From: Chara braunii
Taxonomy: Eukaryota > Streptophyta > Charophyceae > Charales > Characeae
DNA length: 38,116 bases
Direction of reading: 5' to 3'
Assembly: GCA_003427395.1 (NCBI GenBank)
Contig: BFEA01000342.1
Location: 334,693-372,808 of the forward strand
The notes below the pieces were generated by a model. It was given only the letters and a program-made list of their open reading frames with translations, did not search any database and was not told the origin of the DNA. Position numbers and translations under genes: made by a program. Positions 10,286-20,394 of the stretch are shown one piece after another. Numbering within the stretch: the first letter of the stretch is position 1; the number at the start of each line of letters is the position of its first letter.

Positions 10286-10695
10286 CGGGCAGCTTGGATC
10301 GCCGTGGCCGTTGAAAAGAGGGCCCGTCGTAAAAGAACTGCCCCGACACCTGCTGGCCATTGGCCCGTTGCAGGGTCGGCGACGCTATGGCGTCGAACGG
10401 CCTCTAACTTCGTGCCCTCGACCCGTGTCTTGCAAGGCTGTACTCCGAGGTGACTCTGTCTCTGCCCACCTCCCCTCTGTCTCTGCCCACCTCCCCTCCG
10501 TCTCTGCCCACCTCCCCTCCGTCTTTGCCCACCTCCCCTCTGTCTCTGTCCACCTCCCCTTTGCTTCCCCCCACCATCTCCTCTCTCTTTCCTCCCCCAT
10601 CTCCACTTCTCCTCCGTCTCCGCCACCTCCCGTTCGCCTCCTCCCTCCATCTCTTCCCGCCAACTCCTCTCCGCATCCGCCTCCTTATCCCGCGC

Positions 10696-10699
10696 GCGC

Positions 10700-10734
<35 letters not shown>
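10696..10734. repeat. Compound (CG)n(GT)n(GA)n microsatellite
   Basis: A short CG run passes into GT and then GA repeats. The same GT-then-GA order is found at 10936-10983 and 12676-12758. Confidence 0.95.
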
Positions 10735-10735
<1 letters not shown>

Positions 10736-10935
10736 GAGCGGCCTGCGCCACCGCCTCCGGCCTCGGCTTCTGCCCACCTCCGCTCGGCCTCTGCCCACCT
10801 CCGCTTGGCCTCCACCCGCCAGATCCGCTTTCTCTTTTCTCCCCTGCCTCCACCACCTACCGTTTGCCTCCTCCCGCCATCTCCTCTCGTGATCTCCTCC
10901 CGCCAACTCCTCTCTGCCTCCGCCTCCTTATCCCT

Positions 10936-10936
10936 G

Positions 10937-10983
<47 letters not shown>
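10936..10983. repeat. Compound (GT)n(GA)n microsatellite
   Basis: A GT run followed directly by a GA run, in the same orientation as the tracts at 10696 and 12676. Confidence 0.95.
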
Positions 10984-12585
10984 TGAGATCGCGCCCTGCG
11001 CCATCGCCTCTGGCCTCGGCCTCCGCCCACCTTCGTTCGACTTTCGACCACCTCCGCTCGGCCTCCGCCCACCTTCGCCCACCTCGGACCACCTCCCCTC
11101 CGTCTCTGCCCACCTCCGTCGGCATCCCCCCGCCATCTCCTCTCCTCCTCCGCCACCTCCCGTTCGCCTCCACCGGTTATCTCCTCCCGCATCTCCTCTC
11201 CGCCTCTGCCACCTCCCGTCCGCCTCCTCCCGTCCGCCTCCTCCCGCCATCTCCTGTCCACCTCCGCCACCTCCTGTCCGCCTCCTCTAGCCATCTCCTC
11301 TCCACCTCTGCCACCTCCCGTACGCCTCCCATCTCCTCTCCACCTCCGTTCCGCTGCCCGCACATCCGCCATCCCTCTGCCTGCCTTTTAAAAGAACAAC
11401 AAAAAAGAATGGTGCGTTCCCACCTCCCCTCGGCCAGTGCCAACCTTCCGTCCGCTTCTGCCCACCTCCCTCCCACCATTGGGATCGCCAATCTCCACTC
11501 AGCCTCCATCCGCCTCCCGTCGGCCTCCTCTGGCCATGTCCTCTCTCTCTTTCCGCGCGGCCTCCGCCACTTCTCTGCTTCCGCTCACCTCTGCTCTGGG
11601 CTCCGTTCCTCTGCCCGAACATCCGCCATCCTGCTGGACATCCCATTGCCCGCCCTTTTTTTTTCTTTTTTTTTTTATCAGTGCGCGCCCACCTCCCCTC
11701 GGCCTCCGATGACCTCCTGACCGCCTCTGACGACCTCCTGTCAGCCTCCGCCACCTCCCTTCCGCCATAGGGATCTCCCATCTCCCCTCAGCCTCCATCC
11801 GCCTCCTCTGGCCATGTCCTCTCTCTCTTTCCGCGCGGCCTCCGCCACTTCTCCTCTGCCACTTCTCCTCCGCCTCCGCTCACCTCTGCTCTGGGCTCCG
11901 TTCCTCTGCCCGCACATCCGCCATCCTGCTGGACATCCCATTGCCCGCCCTTCTTTTTTTTTTTTTTTTTCACAGTGCGTGCCCACCTGCCTCGGCTTCC
12001 GGCGACCTCCTGACCGCCTCTGACGACCTCCTGTCAGCCTCCGCCACCTCCCTTCCGCCATTGGGATCGCCAATCTCCCCTTGCCTTCCCCCAACCTCGT
12101 GTCTGCCTCTTCCCGCCATCCCGCTGCACATCTCGCTGTGCGCGCCAACCCTCCCTTCCGCCGTTGGGATCTCCCATCTCCCCTTGCCCTCCGCCCACCT
12201 TGCGTCCGCTGCCTCCCGACATCCCGCTGCACATCCTGCTGTGCGCGCCAACCTCCCCTTGGCCTCCGCTGACCTCCTGTTCGCCTCTGCACACCTCTTC
12301 CGCCCGCTACCTCCACCCACCTCCGCAAGGCCCCCGCCCGGTACCTCTGTCCACCTCCCCTCGGCCTCCACCCTATGCCTCCACCCACCGGTCGGCCTTG
12401 GCCCGCTCTCCTCTCCGCCTCCTCCCGCCATCTCCTTTCCGCCTCGCCACTTCTCCTCTGCCCACCTCCCCTTGGCTAGCGGCCCACCCTGATCCAACTC
12501 CTACCGTCCTCTACCTCCGCCCACCTCCGCCCGGTCCCACCCGCCCTGCCCGCTATCTTCTCTCTGCGCGGCAAAGACGATTCCT

Positions 12586-12589
<4 letters not shown>

Positions 12590-12624
<35 letters not shown>
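12590..12624. repeat. (GA)n microsatellite
   Basis: Perfect GA tract near the point where the plus strand changes from pyrimidine-rich to purine-rich. Confidence 0.95.
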
Positions 12625-12627
<3 letters not shown>

Positions 12628-12675
12628 GATCTGTTTTCGTTTTTTTCTTTTTTCTTCCGCCTCTATACATCGATC

Positions 12676-12758
<83 letters not shown>
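12676..12758. repeat. Compound (GT)n(GA)n microsatellite, long
   Basis: About 24 bp of GT followed by about 58 bp of GA. A shorter GA tract follows at 12794-12812. Confidence 0.95.
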
Positions 12759-12761
<3 letters not shown>

Positions 12762-12789
12762 TTTGTTTATTTTTTTATTCTCCCTCCAT

Positions 12790-13268
12790 ATATTGAGAGA
12801 GAGAGAGAGAGAGGAGGGCGGGGGGATGGAGTGGGAGAAGGACGAGGAAGAGGAGGGGGAGGGTGACGACGAGGAAGTGGAAGAGGAACACGAGGATGAC
12901 GAGGACGGCGAGGATCAAGCAGCCTATGCTGCTTTTACTTGCTAAGCACGCCCTTTAAGGAAGGGTGGGGGGGGGGGAGGACGCAGGGAAGCATCGCGGA
13001 TGGAGGACGAGGAGTGGGAGAATGGAGGAAGAACGACGAGGACAGCAGGAACGAGGGGGAGGAGGAGGAGGAAAAGTAACAGCAGGAAGATACAGGGAGG
13101 TGAAAGCCGAAAAGGAGGGAGGGTGGGGAGGGTAGGGAGGGCAGGGAGGGAGAAAGAGATGGAGGAGGAGGAGAGGGAGGAGGGGGAGAGAGGGGAAGGA
13201 CGAGCAGTGGAGAGGAAAACATAGAGGAGGGAAAGGAGGGAGAAGAGGAAAAGTCAGGGGGAAAGTCG
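12790..13268. repeat. Purine-rich low-complexity region
   Basis: The plus strand is almost entirely G and A (GAGGAGG, GGGAGGG modules), opposite in strand bias to 10445-12570. It runs into the assembly gap. The Glu/Asp-rich open frame at 12676-12945 is explained by this composition. Confidence 0.9.
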
Positions 13269-13429
13269 NNNNNNNNNNNNNNNNNNNNNNNNNNNNNNNN
13301 NNNNNNNNNNNNNNNNNNNNNNNNNNNNNNNNNNNNNNNNNNNNNNNNNNNNNNNNNNNNNNNNNNNNNNNNNNNNNNNNNNNNNNNNNNNNNNNNNNNN
13401 NNNNNNNNNNNNNNNNNNNNNNNNNNNNN
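13269..13429. other. Assembly gap (161 N)
   Basis: A run of N lies between purine-rich DNA and a (GA)n tract (13430-13460). True size and content are unknown. Single Ns inside simple repeats also occur at 23825 and 30378. Confidence 1.
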
Positions 13430-13464
<35 letters not shown>

Positions 13465-13469
13465 CATCG

Positions 13470-13960
13470 GTCGGTTGCGTCCCCCCGTCGTGCATCACCT
13501 GACACATTTGTTTTGCGAGTGCGCAACAGGTCATCTAGTGGTGGAATGATTATCTCACGACATTGCACGACATTGTTATCTGGCGGCATGATTAATTGAT
13601 GTGACTGGGTTCATTACATGAAGTTTGCAAAGAGTTTTTGTCATCAACCGTGTATTAATAATGATTAAGTAATCCCGTTTGTCCCTGTTGCCACAGGCCC
13701 AACATAGAGCTTGAAAACAGAAGAGGGTTGGGCCAATTGCTTAGAGTCGAGACCAGGGGTGTTGTAGTGGCATTTTTGGAATCCGGGGCGTACTCAGACT
13801 ATTGCAGTCAGATTCATCCAGTTCCGGCTGTAATTGCAGTCAGATACATCTAGAAAAAAGTCTTATGCCCTCTTTGCCTCCAGTCGTTGGCAAGCTCGGA
13901 ATTTCTGTCTTTTGCCTGTTTTTTTTTCAGACAATTTATTGTTGCCTTCATTCGTTGGCA
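13470..13960. other. Unassigned intergenic DNA
   Basis: No gene is visible. TTGCCTYCAGTCGTTGGCAA-like sequence occurs twice (about 13876 and 13942), just left of the first MITE-like copy. Confidence 0.4.
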
Positions 13961-13965
13961 AAGGG

Positions 13966-14079
13966 CCTCGCTCACTACTCACCAAATGTGCGAAAAGAGA
14001 ATGAATCTTCTGCTAGAAAATGGAAGATACACCGCCACATTCTTCGTCTTTTGTGCATGTGGTGAGTATTGGAGTGAGG
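13966..14079 (+). mobile_element. MITE-like element, copy 1 (best preserved, with copy 6)
   Basis: The ends are inverted: CTCACTACTCACCAAATGTG with GCGAAAAGA on the left, and TCTTTTGTGCATGTGGTGAG with a TATTGGAGTGAG end on the right. The middle contains GAATGAATCTTCTGCTAGAA. The whole unit, about 105-114 bp, recurs in inverted orientation at 30204-30307 and in partial form at five other places. Non-autonomous DNA transposons of this size encode nothing. Confidence 0.7.
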
Positions 14080-14290
14080 TCCAATCAATCTCTTTTACTC
14101 TTGGGGTCTCGTACCAAATCCTACAATTGATTTACAACATTCTTTCTTGCGCTGTGCACTCATCCCATTTTCTCAACAGCCAATGTTAAAACGATTTTAG
14201 GACTAATCCTACAGATTATAGAACATACACACCTAAGGAATCCAAAGGTTGTCTTGTCAGATTTTATAGAAGACCAAACTGGGTTGGGCT

Positions 14291-14846
14291 GCTTAGCCGT
14301 TCTTAGAATTTGACAAGGGTCACCGTGCTGCTCCGTAGACTGAGTTGGGTCTGTCTCTTATACACATCTAGATGTGTATAAGAGACAGGCTTAGCCGTTC
14401 TTAGAATTTGACAAGGGTCACCGTGCTGCTCCGTAGACTGAGTTGGGTTGGGCTTCTTAGCCTTTTTTACAATTGACAAAATTCATCGTGCTGTTCCCTA
14501 GTCTCATTTTCTCGACCGCCATTGTGGAATCAGTTGTAGGACTGACTAGTCCTACAGATTGTAGAACGACACACAGTCATTTCGTTATACAGTGTACCCC
14601 CCGAAGGTACCTTGACATAGCCGTTCTTAGAATTTGACAAGGTTCACCGTGCTGCTCCGTAGACTGAGTTGGGTTGGGCTTCTTAGCCTTTTTTACAATT
14701 GACAAAATTCATCGTGCTGTTCCCTAGTCTCATTTTCTCGACCGCCATTGTGGAATCAGTTGTAGGACTGACTAGTCCTACAGATTGTAGAACGACACAG
14801 TCATTTCGTTATACAGTGTACCCCCCGAAGGTACCTTGACATCGCC
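14291..14846. repeat. Tandem repeat (about 228-bp unit) with an interrupted first copy
   Basis: A unit starting GCTTAGCCGTTCTTAGAATT and ending in GTACCCCCCGAAGGTACCTTGACAT-like sequence is present at about 14391-14617 and 14618-14846. Its first 60 bp also occur at 14291-14350, directly before the adapter at 14351-14388. After the adapter the same 60 bp starts again. That extra 60-bp copy is probably artificial, made by joining reads through the adapter. Confidence 0.85.
14351..14388. other. Tn5/Nextera mate-pair junction adapter (sequencing artefact)
   Basis: The sequence is exactly two Tn5 mosaic ends back to back: CTGTCTCTTATACACATCT then AGATGTGTATAAGAGACAG. This 38-bp palindrome is the known junction left when Nextera mate-pair fragments are circularised. 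The sequence on both sides is the same 60 bp, as expected if an untrimmed read was used in assembly or gap filling. It is not natural DNA. Confidence 0.98.
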
Positions 14847-14849
14847 AGC

Positions 14850-15445
14850 TCGGCGTCCCCTTTAAAACCACCCTGATGAAGATGTTATGATGCCTTTCTC
14901 CCCACTCCTTCCTTAAGCCCTATGCAGAGCGGTATGTGTTCGCACCCGTACACGCCTCTCCAGATTATGCGAGGGCTTCCCCTCACTTGTACTGGCTCAG
15001 TCCCCGTCATACTAAGGTGAAGGGGAAAGAGCGTCTGCTGCGCCGTTTGCCTGACATCGCAGTCAGCAGATGACTGACGCCCACCACAATGCCGCGTCAC
15101 CACACTAGCAGCACCACGTGGGTGTGTGAGGGTGCGAGTGTAAAGTGCGCATGTGGGCTCGCTTGCTACACACGTGGTTAAACCACCACTCTCCCTGCCC
15201 TGTAAAAATTGGGGGGACTGGTAGGGCGCTTTTGGGAGTAGGCATCTGACCTACGGGTAGCAGGACTGCTATGACCTGCGAGGGTTAGGAAACCTGCCAG
15301 CAAACACCCCGCCCGTAGATTCATCACTGCCTCGTAGTTGATGGGAGGCCCGTAGATTGGCAGTTGGTAAAAATAAAAAGAAAGAGACTATTTCATCCCG
15401 TCGTCTTTTTTTTTTTTTTTTTGTTTCAAAACATCCCACCATTCT
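14850..15445. other. Unassigned intergenic DNA with short possible coding relic
   Basis: Plus-strand translation at about 14915-15070 gives a plausible peptide starting KPYAERYVFAPVHASPDYAR and ending RRLPDIAVSR before a stop, but it has no recognised domain and no open frame upstream. A poly-T tract occurs at about 15408-15422. Confidence 0.3.
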
Positions 15446-15449
15446 CGCA

Positions 15450-15562
15450 GAAAAAAGGGCCTTCATCCGTTGTTCACAACGTGCATACAGAAAAAAAGGG
15501 CTGTGCATCTTTCCGTTTTCAAGAGAAAGATTTATTCTCATTTTGCACATATGGTGAGCAGT
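15450..15562 (-). mobile_element. MITE-like element, copy 2 (inverted)
   Basis: Read on the minus strand it starts GCTCCACTGCTCACCATATG, followed by TGCAAAATGAGAATAAATCT. The far end is diverged. It faces copy 3 across about 15 bp, so 15520-15640 forms a large inverted repeat. Confidence 0.6.
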
Positions 15563-15577
15563 GGAGCAAGGCGGCCG

Positions 15578-15690
15578 TGGCTCCACTACTAACCAAATGT
15601 GCAAAATGAGAATGAATTTTCTGTGGAAAATGGGGAGATACACAGCCTCTTTTTTTTGTCTTTTGTGCTGCCTTTCTGTACAGGGGCGTA
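15578..15690 (+). mobile_element. MITE-like element, copy 3
   Basis: Starts GCTCCACTACTAACCAAATG, continues TGCAAAATGAGAATGAATTT, and has the internal GAAAATGGGGAGATACACAG segment shared with copy 4. Confidence 0.6.
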
Positions 15691-15707
15691 GTTTGGAAGC
15701 AGGCCGT

Positions 15708-15800
15708 GGCTCCACTGCTTACCAAATGTGCAAAATGAGAAGGAATCTTCCCTAGAAAATGGGAAGATGCATAGCCTTGTTTTTTTGTCTTTTGCGAGGA
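15708..15800 (+). mobile_element. MITE-like element, copy 4
   Basis: Starts GGCTCCACTGCTTACCAAAT, continues GTGCAAAATGAGAAGGAATC, then GAAAATGGGAAGATGCATAG. The right inverted end is missing or diverged. Copies 2-4 form a local cluster. Confidence 0.6.
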
Positions 15801-16124
15801 AGATTCTCACGCCCGGCACCCGGGCATGCAAAAAGAAAAAGAAACTTTTTTTTTTTTTTTTTGGTTTTCTACGCTCTCCCAGAGGGCTCCAAATCCGGGC
15901 TCATTTCGTTTTTTGTGAGTTGGCTGTCAAGGGGGGGGGGGGTTATAAATTGGTTTTAAAGGGGCTAAAGGGGTCTAAAGGGGGATGCCTTTATGTGATT
16001 CTGTTATTTTCTTTTTTATCTCCGATGCTGTGAGGAATTATAATGTGACCCTCAGCCAGAAGTCGTTTGTATTTCAATCCTACACATTTTCCGGAATTTT
16101 TTGATTTTTTTTTTTTTTTTTTTG

Positions 16125-16222
16125 GCACTGGGGCTGCCCGGAACCCTGCTCGGGGGTCATGCCCGGCCGGGCACCCGGGCGTGTATCCGGGCAGAAGTTG
16201 GCTGCCCGGGCGCCCGGGAAAA
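16125..16222. repeat. GC-rich palindromic cluster (GCCCGGGC modules)
   Basis: Overlapping GCCCGGSC, CACCCGGGCG and CCGGGCG modules can pair with each other. A related piece (CACGCCCGGCACCCGGGCAT) is at about 15809. It follows a poly-T tract at 16107-16123. Confidence 0.6.
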
Positions 16223-16229
16223 CAGCCTA

Positions 16230-17480
16230 GGTCTTTTGTGCTGCGTCAATAGGCAACGGGCGGCGCATTTCTGTGGAGGGGCCAGTCAGTCCAATGCTGA
16301 TACCACAAGACTGTCATTTCTTATTTATTCTTTTCATTTTTGTTTTCCGCTCGTGCATTTTTTTCTTCTGCTCCCTCAGTCGCCGACCTCCCCCCCCGAA
16401 TGCGGCCCGCATGGCCAGGAAAGGGCAATTTCTTCTGTGGGGGAAAGTGGTGGTTTAACAGGCACCCCCGCTTTTCAGCCCCAGGTTAGACCCCCTCAAC
16501 CCTGAACAGTGCATTTGGTGATAATCTTTTTCAGTTTTTTTTCCCTTTTTCTTTTTGCCCTGTTTTGTTTTGGGTGAAGGTCTGCGTGTGCCAAGTTTGG
16601 TGTGTGTTGGGGTCTTGGAGATGAGTGTTTTGGCCAGCCCTGAAAATCCTGAAAAACTAAAAGCAGCAAATTTTTCATGAAAACACACTTCTGCCTTGGG
16701 GTTTTGGGCCCCTTTCATCCTTTTTTCCCCCCCCCCAATACTGTTGGTTTTGCGAGGAACAAGCCCTCAAGGGGCCCTATCAGATATCACATGATCTGGG
16801 CTAAGGCCCCCAGCAAGCCGAGGGCCCGCCCTAAGTGAAGGCGGGCCTGAATATTTGTCAGAGGCAAAATTCGACATTTCCATATGTGGGTATTCAGGCT
16901 CTCGCAGCATGCCAGTTGGTTGGGTAGACGCGTGAGCCTCACAAAGCTGCGTCATACAGTTGGCCCAGGCCTTGACAGTTGAGCCGGGGCACATATACAC
17001 AAAGCAGGGCCGATACATTGGGAAGCAGGCTATCGGCCTTTGCAAAAGCAGTACCGCCGACGCACCTGCCTGGGAGCCCTGCACAGATGCAGCGAACAGC
17101 CTAAGTCCGGAGACTCAGGCCGTGCCCAACTGAAAAGGGCCCAGGCCCTCAACTGTAGTCTCGGGCCTGGGCGCATGGTCTGAGGCCCAACCGGAAGCTC
17201 GTGGAAGCTTCCAGCCAGGCCACACGCAGCATCCAGGAGGCTGCCACTTCCACAAAAGGAGTAGGGCAGTCCAGGCCAGGCATTCTGGCCAGTGCTGGCA
17301 ATGCGGAAGTGCTGCTGCGCTCTCGCTTAATGCTGCGCTGCTGCCAAAGGCGCTGACGGGGCGCGAGGTGGTGGAGGGGCGCTGCAGGGCAGCGGGGCGC
17401 AGGCAGCCATAGCCGAGCTGCTGGGCGCCAGGGGGTACAGCGGGCGATCTAGTGGTCTTCAGGGAAGGAGGCGAGTGTGG
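16230..17480. other. Unassigned DNA
   Basis: No gene recognised. The second half (16750-17480) is GC-rich and full of GGCCC/GGGCC words. It lies immediately upstream of the putative LTR that precedes the PBS at 17852. Minus-strand frames of 105-124 codons here have no motif. Confidence 0.35.
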
Positions 17481-17851
17481 GGTCATCAAGGTCTGATTGA
17501 GGGTGACGAGATACGTACCTGGTACATGAAGAGAGGTCGGCGATGGTGTTGACAGTCATGTACATTGGTATTCGAGAGTCGAAGTGAATCTGTTGCGTGA
17601 ACCACCTGTAGGTAGGGTAGTCGGGTAGAGTAGGCTGGGCGCCGAGCGCCGGACAGAGAGGAGCGACTTTGGATACTGTGTTGGTGTGGCCTACGGGCTT
17701 GAACATTGGCTCGTTACTTCATTGCATTGCTCTATATGGATGAATACTCGGTGCATTTTGTCCTCTCTGTTTGGATACGACTACCTTGACATCTGTGTCA
17801 TTTCACAACTTGGTTTTCTGTATATCGTTCACACTCATATTCCTTGTAGTT

Positions 17852-17863
17852 TGGTATCAGAGC
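17852..17863 (+). promoter_or_regulatory. Retroelement primer-binding site complementary to initiator tRNA-Met
   Basis: TGGTATCAGAGC is the standard plant LTR-retroelement PBS, complementary to the 3' end of tRNA-iMet. A 5' LTR should therefore end just before it, at about 17848-17851, although no clear CA end is visible and the LTR start was not found. The decayed gene family copy 1 lies downstream, and a polypurine-like tract is at 19437-19446. Confidence 0.7.
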
Positions 17864-18060
17864 TGGTTCGTGATCGCCGCTTGCTTGGCACCGGCGACAT
17901 TGTTAGTTGGTGCGCTGACGATGCTTAATGTGCAGTAAGGATACTTTGGCGCTGGTTGATTAGCGGGGCCTAGGTGGAGAGGCCGGCCGCTGGAAGGCTG
18001 TGACGACAGCGTGGGAGTTGTGGCGACAGCGGGTGTATGCATGCCGCTTCGGATCCTGCA

Positions 18061-18320
18061 GCTTTGACTGCTCCAGTTTCCACTGCTGCAGTTTCTACAG
18101 CTTCGGCAGTTTCTGCTACAACAGTTGTCATTGCTGCAGTAACTTTTAATGCTGCAGTTTTATGCTACACTTTCTACAACTTCGGCGTTCACTCCGACAG
18201 ATTCTGCTAGTGCAGTTTCCACTACTGCAGTTCTCACTACAACTTCCTGTGCTGCAGTCCCCAAAATATTACATTTTGCTGCTACAGCTTCCTCTACCGC
18301 AGCTCCAGCGCAAAGAACAT
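18061..18320 (+). repeat. GCAGTTTCTRCT-rich low-complexity coding-like repeat
   Basis: Degenerate codon-level repeats of GCTGCAGTTTCTAC and CAGTTTCTGCTACA types would encode an Ala/Val/Ser/Thr-rich tract. It lies directly before the conserved part of the gene family copy at 18391, so it may be that gene's N-terminal low-complexity region. Frames change within it. Confidence 0.55.
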
Positions 18321-18390
18321 CACAGTCTCTCCGACACTCACATCCTTTGTTTTGAAATCTTGCCCAATCCGCACCCCTTTCATCTCTATG

Positions 18391-19190
18391 GTCTGACTGC
18401 AATTAATATTTGTCTTCACATTCTCCACCGCCCGTTTTATACACCATCAGACTTGCTATTGCCCTTCAGCTTGATGCTGATCTCCCCCACGCATCGCCAG
18501 AGGATTGTAATTATACCAAGGAAAGAGGCTTTACTATTGCTGCCCTACAAGTAGCAATGCGGGACCGCCAACTTGAACTACGCAATGCTCGAGCAGGTGA
18601 GTGGTTTAATCCTCCATCCCGCATCTTCGCCTGTCGTAAATGCCTCTGACCACTGGGAGCTGTGGGACAACGGCATCATGGTCCATGCCATGACTGATGT
18701 TACTGATTTCTTACATAATGATGCTGTTTTCTTGCCTCACGAAACTGTCCCCAATCTCTTTTATGTCGAAGATCATCATTCCTCTGACCATGTGCTCTAG
18801 CATGACGATGTATCAACACTGTGACCTTCTCCTTTGCATAGCTACAGGCTCTGTTACACTCGGTTGTAGCCGCCATCATCTCTGTCACAATCACTACAAT
18901 CAGATGGTTTCTACATCCATATGTGTAGAAGATTGTCCCTCCGTGCTTGACTGGAGGCACCCTCAACATCCAGACAGTATACGTCCATTTTGCGGCCATG
19001 GGCGTTATATTGAATGCATGGTCTTCTGTGGTGAGCGTTCTTCCTTCATTTTGGCCTGCAATGAACATGCCATTTGTCGGGAGTGTATGATGGGCATGCT
19101 CAATGCCAGTTGTCGTGGCAATTGTTGTGCTGATAATGCTCAACTAGGTCTTCCATGTGCTCACCCACCTCATCCTTACAATGTGAGACT
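18391..19190 (+). pseudogene. Unrecognised gene family, copy 1: USP-like motif region plus tandem RING-like modules
   Basis: Three frames are needed. The first (18410-18649) contains LAIALQLDADLPHASPEDCN and a VAMRDRQLELRNARAGEWFN segment. The second (about 18640-18800) has DHWELWDNGIM, FLHNDAVFLPHETV and NLFYVEDH, ending at TAG. The third (18820-19125) has two Cys/His modules. Module 1 is C-x4-C-x9-C-x2-H-x2-C-x2-H-x9-C-x3-C (18820-18936). Module 2 is C-x3-C-x9-C-x2-H-x2-C-x2-C-x8-C-x3-C (19015-19125). RING fingers follow C-x2-C...C-x-H-x2-C-x2-C...C-x2-C, so these are RING-like with a longer first and last pair. About 28 nt carrying the HGLGHY motif, present in the minus-strand copy at 21784, are deleted here. 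Not functional as it stands. Confidence 0.6.
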
Positions 19191-19436
19191 CACTCTTGAG
19201 CGTTTTTTATCCTTTCCTTCGCCTTCATCTTCATTCCACATTCCGTACTTTCCCTTACTTTCCCTTTTGGTTCTTTGTTTGTCTTCCCTTCATCTCTCTT
19301 CCCTGTGCTTATCACCTTCCCCTTTACTCTGTCTCTTTCTCACAACGTACAAGTGGGTCGTTATGGCACACGAAGATGAGGGCGGCTCGCGCTCAACTTC
19401 ATCAACATGGAGAACCTTGTACGCGAGAGGCATATT

Positions 19437-19446
19437 GAAGGGGGAG
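19437..19446 (+). promoter_or_regulatory. Polypurine-tract-like sequence
   Basis: GAAGGGGGAG follows the end of the copy 1 coding-like sequence, where an LTR retroelement would place its second-strand primer. An LTR start (TG) does not follow at once, so this is only suggestive. Confidence 0.35.
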
Positions 19447-19547
19447 TTTAAAGAAGAATGATAAAAATAAATGGTTTTAGTGCCCCTCATGTTTGTTTTG
19501 TTTTTCTTAGTCCTTGGCTTTTGCTTCTCAAAGTGCGCTTTTTTAGG

Positions 19548-19640
19548 TCATAATTATGTGGCAATATATATAGGGTTCATTCCCTGATGAGTCCCTGATG
19601 AGTCATAATTATGTGGCAATATATATAGGGTTCATTCCCT
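19548..19640 (+). repeat. 38-bp direct repeat separated by doubled CTGATGAGTC
   Basis: TCATAATTATGTGGCAATAT followed by ATATAGGGTTCATTCCCT occurs at 19548-19585 and 19603-19640. The 17-bp spacer repeats CTGATGAGTC, the hammerhead core word, overlapping the first copy. This lies at the left edge of the ribozyme array and may be a scrambled unit. Confidence 0.8.
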
Positions 19641-20084
19641 CGTTTGTTGTCCTATTCTCCCTCTGTGTCGACGGCTTACCGGGCAGTTTTGTTTGACGAT
19701 GTATATATCTACATACCACGACTTCGAGAGCACCTTCCTACGGTTTCTCCAGTCACGTTGAGCGTGTGTGGTCAGGGCCATCACTATGCGGCCATCCTGT
19801 GCCTCCAGTTCCAGCTGCATCTGGAGTGTATTTTCTAGCTGTGATAAACGTTTCTTTGTTTCATGGGTGTTTGGTTGGCTTGTGATGGGGTGTGAACCGA
19901 CAATCTGTAGAGTTTTCCATCTGGTGTAGGTGAGTGATAGCCTGCTTTGATTTTCGTCACAGGTACCTTGAGGGAAGTGGTTGGTGCCCACCTCAGGGTA
20001 TCAGTCGCTAGGCAGTCATTGATGCTTAACCACAACCGGGTTAAGGTGGATTGTCACTCACAGTGTAATCAGTTAGGGGATTTT

Positions 20085-20144
20085 GTAGACTATTGAGGTT
20101 TCAGCCTCCGGATGAGTCGGTTCAATTCCAACAAAACAGTTTGT
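20085..20144 (+). ncRNA. Type III hammerhead ribozyme, copy 1 (degenerate)
   Basis: Stem I GAGG (20095-20098) pairs with CCUC (20105-20108). The cleavage triplet is AUU (20092-20094). The core reads CGGAUGA (U4 to G) at 20109-20115, and GAAA is AAAA at 20133-20136. Stem III (20085-20093 with 20136-20144) pairs in eight of nine positions, counting G-U. The two core changes make activity unlikely. Confidence 0.7.
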
Positions 20145-20334
20145 CACAACCCCTTGTTTGTTGTTCTCTTCTCCCTCTCTATCAACGGTTTATCGGGCAG
20201 TTCTGTTTGACGATATATATATTTACATATATCGTTAAACATAGTATGTATATATTGTCGACAGTCGTTGATGCTTAACCACAACCGGGGTTAAGGTGGA
20301 TTGTCACTTACCGTGTAATCAATTAGGGGATTTT

Positions 20335-20394
20335 GCAGACTGTCGAGGGTTCAGCCTCCTGTTGAGTCGGTGAAACTCCGACAAAATAGTTTGT
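20335..20394 (+). ncRNA. Type III hammerhead ribozyme, copy 2 (best stems)
   Basis: The cleavage triplet GUC is at 20342-20344. Stem I GAGG/CCUC is at 20345-20348 and 20355-20358 with loop GUUCAG. Stem II GUCGG/CCGAC is at 20366-20370 and 20378-20382 with loop UGAAACU. Stem III has nine pairs (20335-20343 with 20386-20394). Loop I UUCA is complementary to loop II UGAA, as expected for the loop-loop contact of natural hammerheads. The core has CUGUUGA (A6 to U) and AAAA for GAAA, so this copy is probably slow or dead. Confidence 0.8.

Larger units (their letters stand above)
10445..12570. repeat. Pyrimidine-rich minisatellite region of about 2.1 kb
   Basis: The plus strand is overwhelmingly C and T and built from CCTCCGCCCACCTCC-like modules at several scales. 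A 21-bp unit (TCTCTGCCCACCTCCCCTCYG) runs in five copies at 10459-10562. A unit of about 280-295 bp is duplicated (roughly 11460-11755 and 11756-12050), and a unit of about 105 bp repeats at 12050-12260. Long Pro/Ser-rich (plus) and Arg/Gly/Glu-rich (minus) open frames up to 335 codons arise because the repeats lack stop codons; I do not call them genes. Confidence 0.9.

Noticed and set aside
10243-12497. Long Arg/Gly/Glu-rich (minus) and Pro/Ser-rich (plus) open frames of up to 335 codons
   Set aside because: They follow from stop-free purine/pyrimidine repeats, exist in several frames and both strands at once, and contain GT/GA microsatellites translated as TH, VC or RE runs.
12676-12945. 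Acidic Glu/Asp-rich ORF
   Set aside because: Pure composition effect of a (GA)n tract and GAGGAGG-type purine DNA; no other feature of a gene.
14351-14388. Natural palindrome or Tn5-family transposon end
   Set aside because: It matches the laboratory hyperactive mosaic ends in the double form made by mate-pair library construction, so it is an adapter.
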